Assembly (NCBI GenBank): GCA_008015325.1
Contig: SSFI01000070.1
Location: forward strand, 1 to 64,000
DNA length: 64,000 bases
Source: Rheinheimera sp.
Lineage (GTDB): Bacteria > Pseudomonadota > Gammaproteobacteria > Enterobacterales > Alteromonadaceae
Direction: 5' to 3'
The notes under the pieces were generated by a model, which was not told the DNA's origin, did not search any database, and worked only from the letters and a program-made list of their open reading frames with translations. Both the position numbers and the translations under genes were made by a program. This document shows, in pieces, positions 25,236 to 33,992 of the stretch. Each line of letters opens with the position of its first letter. Within the stretch, counting starts at the first letter, position 1.

Positions 25236-27692
25236 TTACAGCGTCCGGTCAAACAGCTTTTCAATCCGGCGATATTCATCCAGCCAGCTGCTTGGCTGAC
25301 GGAAACCATGCGGCTCGACCGGGAAAATCGCCGTTTCAAAACTATTGATTTCATGCTCAATCAGGCGCTGGACTACGCGGACTGAATCCTGGAAGAACAC
25401 ATTATCATCGACCATCGGCGAGTTAATCAGTAACTGCCCTTTTAAACCCTGAGTGAAATAAATCGGCGAGCTACGCTCGTAGGCGATTGGGTCCACATCA
25501 GGCGTGTTCAGAATGTTCGACGTGTACGGATGATTGTAATAGGCCCAGTCGCCAACCGGACGCAGCGCCGAGCCTGCTTTAAACAGCTCAGGTTGCTTAA
25601 ACATCGCCATAAAAGTCATAAAACCGCCGTAAGATCCGCCATAAGTGCCGATCCGGTTGCGGTCGACGTTGGCATTTTCCACCAGCCAGTTCACACCGTC
25701 TGCTAAATCTTCAATTTCCGGCGTCCCCATCTGGCGGTAAATCGCGGTACGCCAGTCACGGCCATAACCTTTCGATGCCCGGTAATCCATATCGAGCACG
25801 ACATAACCTTTTTGCGTCAGCAGATTATGGAAGAAAAACTCGCGGAAATAACTGGACCAGCCCAAATCGCTGTTTTGCAGATAACCGGCACCGTGGTTAA
25901 AAATCACCGCGCGGCGTTTTTCACCCTGTTTATAGTCTTTTGGCAGATACAACTTGGCATAGACCGGCGCTTTGCCGTGGCTCGACGGCACGGCAACGAC
26001 TTGCGGTGCCTGCAACGCCATTTGCTTAAGCTCATTCGACACTGTGTAGGTCAGGCGTTTTAATGGCGCGTTCGGCTGATTATCCATCACGTACAGCTCT
26101 TCAGGCTGCAGTGAGGTGGAATAACGCACCAGTAGTTTGCTTTCATCTGGTGAGAGTTTAAAACTCAGATTACCGGTCAGCTGTGTCAGCGGCTGTGACT
26201 TCCCGCTGTCGAGTGCCAGTTTAAACACATTGTAAATGCCCGGATGCTGCGCATTGGCGCGGTAATACACAGTGCGGCCATCTTGGCTCAGCACCGGCTG
26301 ACTGACTTCAAAACTGCCGCTGGTCAGCTTTTTCGCCTCGCCTTTTAATGGCTTCAGATATAAATGCGAATAGCCGCTTTGTTCAGACAGGAAATACAGC
26401 TGGTTATCATAAGCCCAGCCGAAGTTGTTGAAGTCGTAGTTAATCCAGGCATCGTCGTGCAGGCGGTGCTGTTCGACAAAACTGGCTTTATTCAGGTCAA
26501 CCGTGGTCAGCCAGCGGTCTTTGTTGTCCCAAGCTTTGAGCATCACCGCGACCTGGCTGCCGTCTGCGTTCCAGCGAATGGCTGACTGGTCCCAGCTCCA
26601 GTCATTGATGAGCGTAATGGCGCGGGCTTTTTTCTCTGACTTGTAAGTTTTGCCGTCACGTTTGGCGTTTTCGGCTTTCACCGCAGCTAGCACGTCTTCG
26701 TCAAATCCAGATAACACATCTTGCTTAAGCTCTGTCGCCTCGGCTTTGGCCAGATCAATCAGAAAAAACTGCTCCGGTTCCGGTTTTTGGTCGTGCACGC
26801 GGCGGCGCACCGGCTGGGCGGCGATATCACCATTGTCAGTGATGTAATTGGGCATAATGTCGCGCTCATCATTCCAGCGCGTTTTGGCGGCAACGGCAGC
26901 AATCAGCCGGCGACCGTCCGGGGATAAAGCCGCACTGGAGATCTGTTTGTCTTTACCGAGATAAACCGGCTGCGCTGCAACAGTGCTGTTGCTTTTACGG
27001 ATAGCTTCCTGCTGCTGATGTAAATCCAGCGCGTTTTTGTGTTCCAGTGCAACAAACTGGATCAGTTTATGTTGTTCCTGCGCCAGATACCCTGCCGGCA
27101 CCGCCGGTGCTTTGGGGGCGTCATCCAGTTTCAGACTGGCAACCTGGCTGATGAGGCCAGTCTGTAAATCCACCGCATAAAAATCCCAGCCCTGACGCCA
27201 GGCCACCCGGCCGTCAGTTAAAAACTGCAGCGCCTGGCGGTTATCATTCGAGCGCGTCAGCTGGCTGATTTTGCCGCTGGCCATGGCTTTGATAAACACA
27301 TTGCCTTCGAAAATCCAGCCGGCAAACTGCCGGTCCTTAGAGAAAGACTGTTCACCGGCGCCGATATCGTCCAGATCATTGAGCGCAACCGCGGCGCTTT
27401 GCCCACCACTGACCGGCACCTGATGCCAGTCACGCAGTTCGTTGCCGGCTTGTTTGCGCTGATAAATCACCGATTGACTGTCGGCAGACCAATAAGCCAG
27501 TTCTGGCTGACGGCCTAACCAGTCCGGATTCGCCATGGCTTGTTCCATCGTCATCAGCGTTGAGCCAGTCTGGCCCTGAATTTGTTGGGTTTGCAGATTA
27601 AAACGCGGGGTTTCACGCTCAGCCAGCACCGGGGCTGACAGCAGGACAGCGCTGAGAGCCAGCGCGACAGCGGTATATCGGATTGTTTTCAT
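25236..27692 (-). CDS. S9 family peptidase, dipeptidyl peptidase IV-like, exported
   Basis: An 818-residue serine exopeptidase or oligopeptidase, probably periplasmic. A signal peptide ending APVLA is followed by a long propeller region with repeats such as SPDGRRLIAAVA and WNADGSQVAVML. The C-terminal hydrolase domain has the nucleophile in GTYGGSYGGFMTFMA, the Asp in NSPMVDDNVFFQD and the His in FPVEPHGFRQP. ATG 27692 gives a standard signal peptide (MKTIRYTAV). The ATG five codons upstream is also possible, and neither has a clear ribosome site. Compared with the S9 enzyme at 6.2-8.2 kb, the propeller is longer and the spacing around the Asp differs, so the two are probably not recent duplicates. 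Confidence 0.92.
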   Translation of the reverse strand: MKTIRYTAVALALSAVLLSAPVLAERETPRFNLQTQQIQGQTGSTLMTMEQAMANPDWLGRQPELAYWSADSQSVIYQRKQAGNELRDWHQVPVSGGQSAAVALNDLDDIGAGEQSFSKDRQFAGWIFEGNVFIKAMASGKISQLTRSNDNRQALQFLTDGRVAWRQGWDFYAVDLQTGLISQVASLKLDDAPKAPAVPAGYLAQEQHKLIQFVALEHKNALDLHQQQEAIRKSNSTVAAQPVYLGKDKQISSAALSPDGRRLIAAVAAKTRWNDERDIMPNYITDNGDIAAQPVRRRVHDQKPEPEQFFLIDLAKAEATELKQDVLSGFDEDVLAAVKAENAKRDGKTYKSEKKARAITLINDWSWDQSAIRWNADGSQVAVMLKAWDNKDRWLTTVDLNKASFVEQHRLHDDAWINYDFNNFGWAYDNQLYFLSEQSGYSHLYLKPLKGEAKKLTSGSFEVSQPVLSQDGRTVYYRANAQHPGIYNVFKLALDSGKSQPLTQLTGNLSFKLSPDESKLLVRYSTSLQPEELYVMDNQPNAPLKRLTYTVSNELKQMALQAPQVVAVPSSHGKAPVYAKLYLPKDYKQGEKRRAVIFNHGAGYLQNSDLGWSSYFREFFFHNLLTQKGYVVLDMDYRASKGYGRDWRTAIYRQMGTPEIEDLADGVNWLVENANVDRNRIGTYGGSYGGFMTFMAMFKQPELFKAGSALRPVGDWAYYNHPYTSNILNTPDVDPIAYERSSPIYFTQGLKGQLLINSPMVDDNVFFQDSVRVVQRLIEHEINSFETAIFPVEPHGFRQPSSWLDEYRRIEKLFDRTL

Positions 27693-27860
27693 TGTTGGTC
27701 GCCGCATAAAACTGAAGGGTTAACTGAAGCTGTTGTTATACAAAGCAGTCAGCCTAATTTCAATCTTCTGCGGCGCAATCGCCAAAGACTGGGACCAACG
27801 ACGCGGTACTGGTTCTGCGCCCGCTGCAATGAAGTACTGCAGCGGGCATCTGATGTCGGC

Positions 27861-28466
27861 TTAAGCTGCTAAATCTGCAGTTAAACTCTGAATTTGCGCA
27901 GCAGCTGCACTAAGCGCCTGAGCGGCGCTGTCCGGCCCCATATTCAGGCCTTCAGCATAAACAAAATGCACATTTTTCAGGCCGATAAAATTCAGGAAAC
28001 TTTTCAGGAATGGCGTCTGCGAATCGGCTGGTAAGTCTTTATAGATGCCGCCGCGAGTGGCAAACACGATCACAGGTTTATCTGCCAGTAAACCAACCGA
28101 GCCCTGCTCAGTATATTTAAACGTGATGCCAGCGCGCGCCAGCCGGTCAAACCAGGCTTTGAGCTGGCTTGGCACACCAAAATTGTACATCGGCACGCCG
28201 AGCAAAATCACATCCGCAGCGCTAACTTGCGCAATAGCATCATCAGACATTGCCGCCAGCGCGGCCTGCTCTTCATTCCGACTGTCCGCCGGCGTCATCC
28301 AGGCAGCGATTTCGGTCATCGCCAGGTGCGGGTAGTTTTTGCTGACTAAATCGACGTCGGTGCGGTTAAAACCGGCAGGCAGTGCAGCAATAAACTGTTC
28401 GATTAACTGGTTTGACTGGCCTTTTTCACCGCTGACTGAGCTTTGTACTACTAAAACATTTTTCAT
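27861..28466 (-). CDS. azoR: FMN-dependent NADH-azoreductase
   Basis: A flavodoxin-fold quinone/azo reductase that uses FMN and NADH. The FMN-binding start VLVVQSSVSGEKGQSNQL, the VPMYNFGVPSQLKAWFDRL block and the VFATRGGIYKD segment are the AzoR/AcpD signatures. ATG 28466, with AGAGGA upstream, gives 201 residues, the normal length; the frame continues 15 codons further upstream without support. It is divergent from the ECF sigma gene across 195 bp that contain several AACGT half-sites. Regulation by thiol or quinone stress is usual for such genes, but not shown here. Confidence 0.93.
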   Translation of the reverse strand: MKNVLVVQSSVSGEKGQSNQLIEQFIAALPAGFNRTDVDLVSKNYPHLAMTEIAAWMTPADSRNEEQAALAAMSDDAIAQVSAADVILLGVPMYNFGVPSQLKAWFDRLARAGITFKYTEQGSVGLLADKPVIVFATRGGIYKDLPADSQTPFLKSFLNFIGLKNVHFVYAEGLNMGPDSAAQALSAAAAQIQSLTADLAA

Positions 28467-28661
28467 CGCGAAATTCCTCTGCAAGATGGGATTGAGTTTG
28501 GAGCAATGCATACAGCTTAAATAACAAATATCAGAACGTATATCGCATTAAAACGCTTCAAACGTTCTAATTTTTAGCAAAATATTTTTTCAGTCTGATT
28601 GAACCGGCGGCGAAATGTCAGCGTATAACGTTACATATTCTGTTTTTAGGATGCATGAACG

Positions 28662-29333
28662 ATGGATTTAGTGATGACAGCACGGCATCATGGGCCTGAA
28701 CCTTCCACACAGGGAATGCATGATTTGACAGGCACTGACACTTTGACAGGCACTGAGGTTATAACCCGAGACCTGGGCCAGTGGGAACAGGCGCTGGCCT
28801 TAGTTGCCCTGAGTCGCGACAAACAGGCGTATCAGGAGCTGTTTGGTTATTTCGCGCCGCGGCTACGCGCTTTTGGTATCAAAATGTTCGGCAACGAACA
28901 GCAGGCGCTGGAAATGGTGCAGGATACTTTGCTGAATGTCTGGCAAAAAGCGGCTTTGTTTGACCCGAACCGCGGCTGCGCCTCAACCTGGATTTTCACC
29001 ATAGCGCGTAATGTGCGCTTTGACATGCTGCGGAAGAAACAAAGCCGCAAGGATGATATTTCTGCTGATGATTTATGGGCTGACGGCGACTATCCGGAAG
29101 CTGAAGATCATCAGACGCAAAAATGGGAGTTGTGGCTCATCACTGAAAAGCTGGCGCCACATTTTGCCGCATTGCCCCCCGCTCAGCGGCTGGTGATGGA
29201 AAAAGTATATCTGGAAGAGATGTCCCATCAGGAAGTCGCTGAATTACTTGGCATTCCGCTCGGTACTGTCAAATCCCGGATCCGTTTGGCTTTAGACCGT
29301 TTAAGAGAGGCGCTGGATGACTCAGAGCGTTAA
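28662..29333 (+). CDS. ECF sigma factor of the ChrR-associated type
   Basis: An extracytoplasmic-function RNA polymerase sigma factor. Region 2 (about residues 60-125) includes GNEQQALEMVQDTLLNVW and TWIFTIARNVRFDMLRK. Region 4 (about 165-220) has YLEEMSHQEVAELLGIPLG followed by TVKSRIRLALDRLR. The downstream gene codes for a ChrR-type anti-sigma and overlaps it by 17 bp, as in RpoE-ChrR singlet-oxygen systems. The N-terminus has about 40 residues before region 2 and contains an 18-nt tandem duplication at 28724-28756 (LTGTDT/LTGTEV). The real start may therefore be later, at the ATG of residue 5 or 19. ATG 28662 has AGGA 9 bp upstream. Confidence 0.88.
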   Translation: MDLVMTARHHGPEPSTQGMHDLTGTDTLTGTEVITRDLGQWEQALALVALSRDKQAYQELFGYFAPRLRAFGIKMFGNEQQALEMVQDTLLNVWQKAALFDPNRGCASTWIFTIARNVRFDMLRKKQSRKDDISADDLWADGDYPEAEDHQTQKWELWLITEKLAPHFAALPPAQRLVMEKVYLEEMSHQEVAELLGIPLGTVKSRIRLALDRLREALDDSER

Positions 29334-30003
29334 TCATCACCCGAGCATCAGCTTGCTGGAACTTTATTGCGATGGCAGCCTGAATGCAGAAGTGGCTTTA
29401 CTCATTGCCACGCACCTGGACTACTGCCCGCATTGCCAGCAGCTGCGCCATGATATCGAAGCCGACTTAGGTGCTGAACTTGCCACGACCACTCCGGCAA
29501 GTAATGCAACCGAAGTGCACAGTACCGACTGGCTGGAAATGATGAATCAGATCATGGCCACGCCGCAACTGCCGCAGTCAAAACCTGCAGCGCTGCCAGA
29601 CAGTCAGCTGAGCATTGGCGGTTATCAGTTTGAGCTGCCACGCAGCCTGCGCCGTGTCGCCGGCAAACGCAGTAAGTGGCTCAGTATGGGTGGCATCGCA
29701 ACAGCGCGTCTGCCGTCCGGCGAGCCACATCATGCCTCTTTGCTGTTTATCGACAAGCAGACGGACGTGCCACTGCATACCCATCAGGGGTTGGAAATGA
29801 CCTTGGTACTGTCTGGTGAAATGGTCGACGAGCATGGCCGTTATGTGCCTGGCGATTTGATTATTAACTCACCGGATGATACCCACAAACCCCGTAATAT
29901 CAGCGATGAACCTTGCTTATGCTTGTCGGTATTAAGCGCGCCGCTGCAGTTTAAAGAAGGTCTGACGCGCTGGCTGAATCCATTACAACGCTTTTTTTAT
30001 TAA
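29317..30003 (+). CDS. chrR: ChrR-type anti-sigma factor with cupin domain
   Basis: The partner and probable inhibitor of the upstream sigma factor. The N-terminal zinc-binding anti-sigma domain shows His and Cys residues in ATHLDYCPHCQQL (about residues 31-43). The C-terminal cupin domain includes DKQTDVPLHTHQGLEMTLVL and GEMVDEHGRYVPGDL, with the metal-binding His/Glu pattern seen in ChrR. In Rhodobacter, ChrR releases its sigma in response to singlet oxygen or peroxides, and the same input is likely here. It overlaps the sigma gene by 17 bp and ends at a strong terminator. Its regulon cannot be read from the window. Confidence 0.88.
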   Translation: MTQSVNHHPSISLLELYCDGSLNAEVALLIATHLDYCPHCQQLRHDIEADLGAELATTTPASNATEVHSTDWLEMMNQIMATPQLPQSKPAALPDSQLSIGGYQFELPRSLRRVAGKRSKWLSMGGIATARLPSGEPHHASLLFIDKQTDVPLHTHQGLEMTLVLSGEMVDEHGRYVPGDLIINSPDDTHKPRNISDEPCLCLSVLSAPLQFKEGLTRWLNPLQRFFY

Positions 30004-30025
30004 GGCCACAGTATCAACAAAATAC

Positions 30026-30053
30026 GAACCCCGCAGCTGCGGGGTTCATTTTT
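30026..30053. terminator. Terminator after the sigma/ChrR operon
   Basis: A perfect 11+11 palindrome GAACCCCGCAG / CTGCGGGGTTC at 30026-30047, then ATTTTT. It may also serve the convergent fusion gene that ends at 30068. Confidence 0.82.
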
Positions 30054-30067
30054 ACGGCAAGGGTAAA

Positions 30068-32317
30068 CTAGCTGAGCAGCGCAACGCCGCCTTTGAGGTT
30101 ATACACCTGGTCAAAGCCCAACCAGTTTAAGATCTTCGCCGCCAACAGACTGCGATTGCCAGAACGGCAGACCAGCAATAATTGCTGTGACTGTTCTAGG
30201 GCACCACTAACCAGTGCCCAGGCCAGCTGAGACAGCGGCCAATGTTGTACTTTCGCATCTTGCGGCAACAGCGGTTCAATTTCACCAGCGATTTGTTCAT
30301 GCGGTTCGCGCACATCGACTATCTGCAGTTGCGGATATTGCTTCAGTAACGCCGCGATGTCAGCCGGACCAATCAGCGCTTTAGCATCGGAATAACTGAC
30401 TTCGACAATACCACACTGATACTGCTGCTGTTGTTGCAGCTGCTGGCTTTGCTGCGCCAGTTTGTCTTGCCAGCTTGCCGATAAACTGCCAGCCTGCAGC
30501 ACTTCGGCAATTTCCGGGTTTTCCTGCATCACTAAACGCCAGCTGGTAAAAAACCGTTGCGCGTAGTCGTGACTGCTGAGGATCAGCGTGTCGGCTTGTA
30601 ATACCTGCTGTAACTGTTGCAGGCTGTGCACAAAAGCTTTGGTGTCAGAACCGGTTAGATCCAGCCGGCCAAAACCGCCCGGCAAGAGTAAATCCCCGAC
30701 AAAAGCCGCCAGCAGTTGCTGGTCACGATATAACAGGAAAGTACGACTGTCAGCACTATGGCCCGGTGTTGCCAGTACTTGGAGCACAAAAGCACCGAAC
30801 TTGAGTTCAGTCACTGCCGGCCAGCCATTGCCATCCACAGCACACTGCTGATGCATACCCAAGGCATTGAGGAAATCTGCGCGCACAGACGGATGGTCCT
30901 GGTGTTGATGCGTTTCCAGCACCGCCTTCAGTTGCAGCCCCTGCCCCTGCACCAGATTCACCAGCCGGTTCATCAGCGGCTCGACCGGGTCAATCACCAC
31001 CGCTTCACGGCTTTGTGGGCAGACCAGCAGATAACTGCACAAATCTTCGTATTTCAGTTGGGTCAGGCCAGCCAGCGGCGGCGCTACTGAGTCTTGCGCG
31101 TCATTCAGCACCAGGCAGCAATTACGCACCACCGGTACCAGCCGGCGAATCGCTTTGCAGGCTGCATCGATTTCGGCCGCTGACATTGCCGGGCCAAACG
31201 ACATCCGCACCGCGCCCTGGCTGCGCCATTCCTCCAGCCCCATCGCATCGAGCACAAAGCTGCCGCTGGCTTTGGAACTACAGGCAGAACCGGCACTTAC
31301 CCGGATATTACCGGCATCAAACAAATCGAGAATATCTTTGCTAAGAAAGCCTGGAACCGAAAAATTAATCGTGGTCGGCACTATATGTGGCGCATCACTG
31401 TTCAGCACCAGCTGTGGGAACAATTCCGTCAGTGCGGCAAGTAAACGGCTGCGGTAGGACCATAACGTGTCGACACTATGAAACACTGAACCGGCCGGTT
31501 TGAGTAATTCAGTAAAAATCGCATGCAGCGCTGCAATGCCGGGCAAGTTTTCTGTGCCTGAGCGCAGACCACTTTCCTGGCCACCACCGGCGATAAATGG
31601 CTGATAAGGCGCACCTTCGCGCACATACAAAAAGCCAATGCCTTTGGGGGCATACAGTTTATGGCCGCTAAAAGGTGCGTAATCGATGCTGCTGTTGGAG
31701 ATATCCAGTGACATTTTGCCAAGCGCCTGCACACAATCAACCATCCAGCGCACTTGCGGATTGACCTTGCGAATGAGCGTTTCCAGCCGCGCCAAATCCT
31801 GTTTTACGCCGGTTTCGTTATTGGCGGCCATCGTACAAATCAGTGCAGCTTGTGGCAGCAGTTCGGCCAGCGCCTGCTCGTTCAGGATACCGTGCTCGTC
31901 TACCGGGATCGCCTTGACTGTGGCACCGAGCTGCAACACCTGATTCCAATGTTTCAGACTCTCAGGAACCGCTTTATGCTCGGTTGCGCCGTATAACAAC
32001 AAAGTTTGCGGTCCGGTTTTGCCGCGACTGCGCGCGTCAAGCAAAGCCGAAACAATTGATGTCTGGATGCCTTCAGTCGCGCCGGAGGTAAACACGATTT
32101 GCCCCCGACTGGCACCAATGACCTGCCGCGCCAGTTGACGGGTTAATTCTAATTCCACTTTGGCTTTAATGCCGGTGCTGTGGCTGCTGCTGGGGTTGCC
32201 AAAACAGGTTTGCATATGATGCAACACCGCTGCAGCGGCACAAGGCAATACAGCTGTGGTGGCATTGTTATCCAGATACACTTCTGCCGGACAACGGTCA
32301 TTGCGGGATTGAAACAT
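30068..32317 (-). CDS. Cysteine desulfurase / persulfide dioxygenase-like MBL / rhodanese fusion protein
   Basis: A single 749-residue frame with three sulfur-related domains, all with intact key residues. (1) Residues ~12-395: class V PLP enzyme of the NifS/IscS type, with PLP Lys220 in FSGHKLYAPKG and the sulfur-accepting Cys346 in SAGSACSS. (2) Residues ~415-600: metallo-beta-lactamase fold of the ETHE1 persulfide dioxygenase group, with H470, H472, D474 and H475 in THQHQDH, H520 in ATPGHS, D542 in GDLLLPGGFGRLD, and H583. (3) Residues ~645-749: rhodanese with the active-site Cys717 in VCRSGNRS. A Gln-rich linker (~622-633) precedes the rhodanese. The combination could generate persulfide from cysteine, then oxidise or transfer it; this is inference. 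It is monocistronic, convergent with chrR, and upstream of fadR's terminator. No Isc/Suf partner genes are near. Confidence 0.9.
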   Translation of the reverse strand: MFQSRNDRCPAEVYLDNNATTAVLPCAAAAVLHHMQTCFGNPSSSHSTGIKAKVELELTRQLARQVIGASRGQIVFTSGATEGIQTSIVSALLDARSRGKTGPQTLLLYGATEHKAVPESLKHWNQVLQLGATVKAIPVDEHGILNEQALAELLPQAALICTMAANNETGVKQDLARLETLIRKVNPQVRWMVDCVQALGKMSLDISNSSIDYAPFSGHKLYAPKGIGFLYVREGAPYQPFIAGGGQESGLRSGTENLPGIAALHAIFTELLKPAGSVFHSVDTLWSYRSRLLAALTELFPQLVLNSDAPHIVPTTINFSVPGFLSKDILDLFDAGNIRVSAGSACSSKASGSFVLDAMGLEEWRSQGAVRMSFGPAMSAAEIDAACKAIRRLVPVVRNCCLVLNDAQDSVAPPLAGLTQLKYEDLCSYLLVCPQSREAVVIDPVEPLMNRLVNLVQGQGLQLKAVLETHQHQDHPSVRADFLNALGMHQQCAVDGNGWPAVTELKFGAFVLQVLATPGHSADSRTFLLYRDQQLLAAFVGDLLLPGGFGRLDLTGSDTKAFVHSLQQLQQVLQADTLILSSHDYAQRFFTSWRLVMQENPEIAEVLQAGSLSASWQDKLAQQSQQLQQQQQYQCGIVEVSYSDAKALIGPADIAALLKQYPQLQIVDVREPHEQIAGEIEPLLPQDAKVQHWPLSQLAWALVSGALEQSQQLLLVCRSGNRSLLAAKILNWLGFDQVYNLKGGVALLS

Positions 32318-32454
32318 GATGCAGCCTATTTATAACCAAATGGAATAACATATATTCTATAATGATATGAAGTTCAGTCTGCTCTGACAAGTCATTATTG
32401 GCCGACACCGAGCAATACGCGAATCGCTGTCAGACTGCAGCTTTAGATGAAAAA

Positions 32455-32484
32455 AGCAAAAAAAACGCCGCAAGTAAGCGGCGT
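32455..32484 (-). terminator. Terminator after fadR
   Basis: On the minus strand ACGCCGC / GCGGCGT around a 6-base loop, then eight T. It lies 7 bp beyond the fadR stop. Confidence 0.9.
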
Positions 32485-32491
32485 CTAAAGT

Positions 32492-33208
32492 TTATTCAAC
32501 CAGATCTTTTGGAATATCCGGCCGTAATTCTGACCACACTTTACCAGACTCTTTACCATATTTGCGTACCGCCATCACTACTTCGTCATGTTTGCCGGCT
32601 TCAGCATAGAGTTTTAACTGATGGTAATAACGGCGTGCCAGCTCACGGGATTCCGGCTGCGAAAAATAAAAAGTGGCGATTTTACGGTACAAACCACGGA
32701 AACCATTGAGGATCAGCACATAAATCCGGTTGGCGGAATGCAACGCCAGTTCATGGTTTAAGTTGTAGTCAAAATCGGCGAATGCTTCTGGTGTGTCTGC
32801 CAGCAGCTCAGCGCCGGCGAATGCCGCAACCGCTTCAGCCTGATGATTTTTAATAGCACCGCGGATATAAATTGCGCTGATGTTAGTGCGGGCAGATAAC
32901 AGCTCATCCACCAACTCAGGCATCCGCTCTTCATCTAAACGAGCCAGAGTTTCGAGGATATTTAAACCTGACGTTTCCCAGAAATTATTCACGCGGGTCG
33001 GTTTGCCATGCTGAATGGTCAGCCAGCCATCGCGGGCCAGGCGCTGCAACACTTCGCGCAAGGTAGTCCGGGTAACCCCAATCAGCTCAGACAGCTCACG
33101 CTCAGCAGGTAAAATAGACCCCGGCGCAAATTTGCCGTTCCAAATCGATTCAACGATATATTCTTCAGCGAAGCCTGCAGGGCTCTGAGCTTTGATCAGG
33201 TTTGTCAT
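32492..33208 (-). CDS. fadR: Fatty acid metabolism regulator FadR (GntR family)
   Basis: An acyl-CoA-responsive transcription factor that represses beta-oxidation genes and activates unsaturated fatty-acid synthesis. The winged-helix domain begins [19 protein letters not shown] and has the recognition region [20 protein letters not shown]. The C-terminal acyl-CoA-binding domain includes [14 protein letters not shown] and the block [23 protein letters not shown] 33208 gives 238 residues, close to the 239 of E. coli FadR; the longer frame to 33271 is not supported. A matching operator lies upstream of fadI, 20 kb away. It is divergent from dsbB, with which it shares a ~184-bp gap. Confidence 0.94.
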   Translation of the reverse strand: MTNLIKAQSPAGFAEEYIVESIWNGKFAPGSILPAERELSELIGVTRTTLREVLQRLARDGWLTIQHGKPTRVNNFWETSGLNILETLARLDEERMPELVDELLSARTNISAIYIRGAIKNHQAEAVAAFAGAELLADTPEAFADFDYNLNHELALHSANRIYVLILNGFRGLYRKIATFYFSQPESRELARRYYHQLKLYAEAGKHDEVVMAVRKYGKESGKVWSELRPDIPKDLVE

Positions 33209-33392
33209 CCGGATTTGTCCGTTGTAGTTGTAATGAATGGTAAATTTGCCACTGATTGTACCAGACGCCATTCAGTTAACAAGCCATGTGCGGAAAATTG
33301 CGGCGTGGCGGCAACGTGCAGGAGTTGTGTAAAAAAGTAATTTGGCTTAGATTGTGCACTGGAAATAAGTCCTTCTTGATAAAGGAAATCAG

Positions 33393-33926
33393 ATGTTTGC
33401 CGCTGTTTCACGCTTGCCGTTTAAAGCCTGGCCCTGGCTACTGATGTCAGCACTGGCTGGCGCTTTACTGATCGCTGCCCTGTATTTTCAATACATCATG
33501 GGACTGGCGCCTTGCATGATGTGTGTGTACCAGCGCTTTGCAGTTTGCGGTATTTTACTTAGTGGTCTGGTTGGTGCATTTGGCTGTCAGCAAGCATTGC
33601 TGCGTTGGCTGGCTTATATGGGCTGGTTGGTCAGCAGTGGCTGGGGCTTAAAAATTGCCCATGACCAGGTGTTAGAAGAACAATTAGTTCAGAGCGGTGG
33701 CTTTTCCAGCTGCGGCATTTTCCCGGATTTCCCGGCCTGGTTACCGTTACACGAGTGGATCCCGGCGGTGTTTAAACCGACCGGCATGTGTGGCGAAGTG
33801 TTGTGGACTTTCCTCGGTTTCTCGATGCCATTCTGGATGCGGATCACTTTTGCACTGTTCTTCATCGCAGGTTTAGTGGTGATTGCCAGCCAGCTGAAAA
33901 AACATAAATATAATCCTTATGACTAG
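33393..33926 (+). CDS. dsbB: Disulfide bond formation protein DsbB
   Basis: An inner-membrane quinone reductase that reoxidises periplasmic DsbA. Four membrane helices are visible. The first periplasmic Cys pair is CMMC in GLAPCMMCVYQRF. The second pair is one Cys in GFSSCGIF and one in PTGMCGEV. The Arg in YQRF, important for quinone binding, is kept. The 177-residue length matches E. coli DsbB (176). It is divergent from fadR, as are the two genes in some other gammaproteobacteria, and it ends at a strong bidirectional terminator. Confidence 0.95.
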   Translation: MFAAVSRLPFKAWPWLLMSALAGALLIAALYFQYIMGLAPCMMCVYQRFAVCGILLSGLVGAFGCQQALLRWLAYMGWLVSSGWGLKIAHDQVLEEQLVQSGGFSSCGIFPDFPAWLPLHEWIPAVFKPTGMCGEVLWTFLGFSMPFWMRITFALFFIAGLVVIASQLKKHKYNPYD

Positions 33927-33941
33927 CTGAGCACTGAACAT

Positions 33942-33969
33942 AAAAAAACCGCCATCCGGCGGTTTTTTT
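33942..33969. terminator. Bidirectional terminator between dsbB and fklB
   Basis: AAAAAACCGCC pairs with GGCGGTTTTTT around a 4-base ATCC loop, giving T-runs on both strands. Confidence 0.9.
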
Positions 33970-33992
33970 ATGACGAAGTGTCCAAGCAAATC

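Noticed and set aside
28724-28764. Two TTGACA hexamers as possible -35 elements
   Set aside because: No -10 element at 16-18 bp from either; the hexamers are part of a coding tandem repeat.
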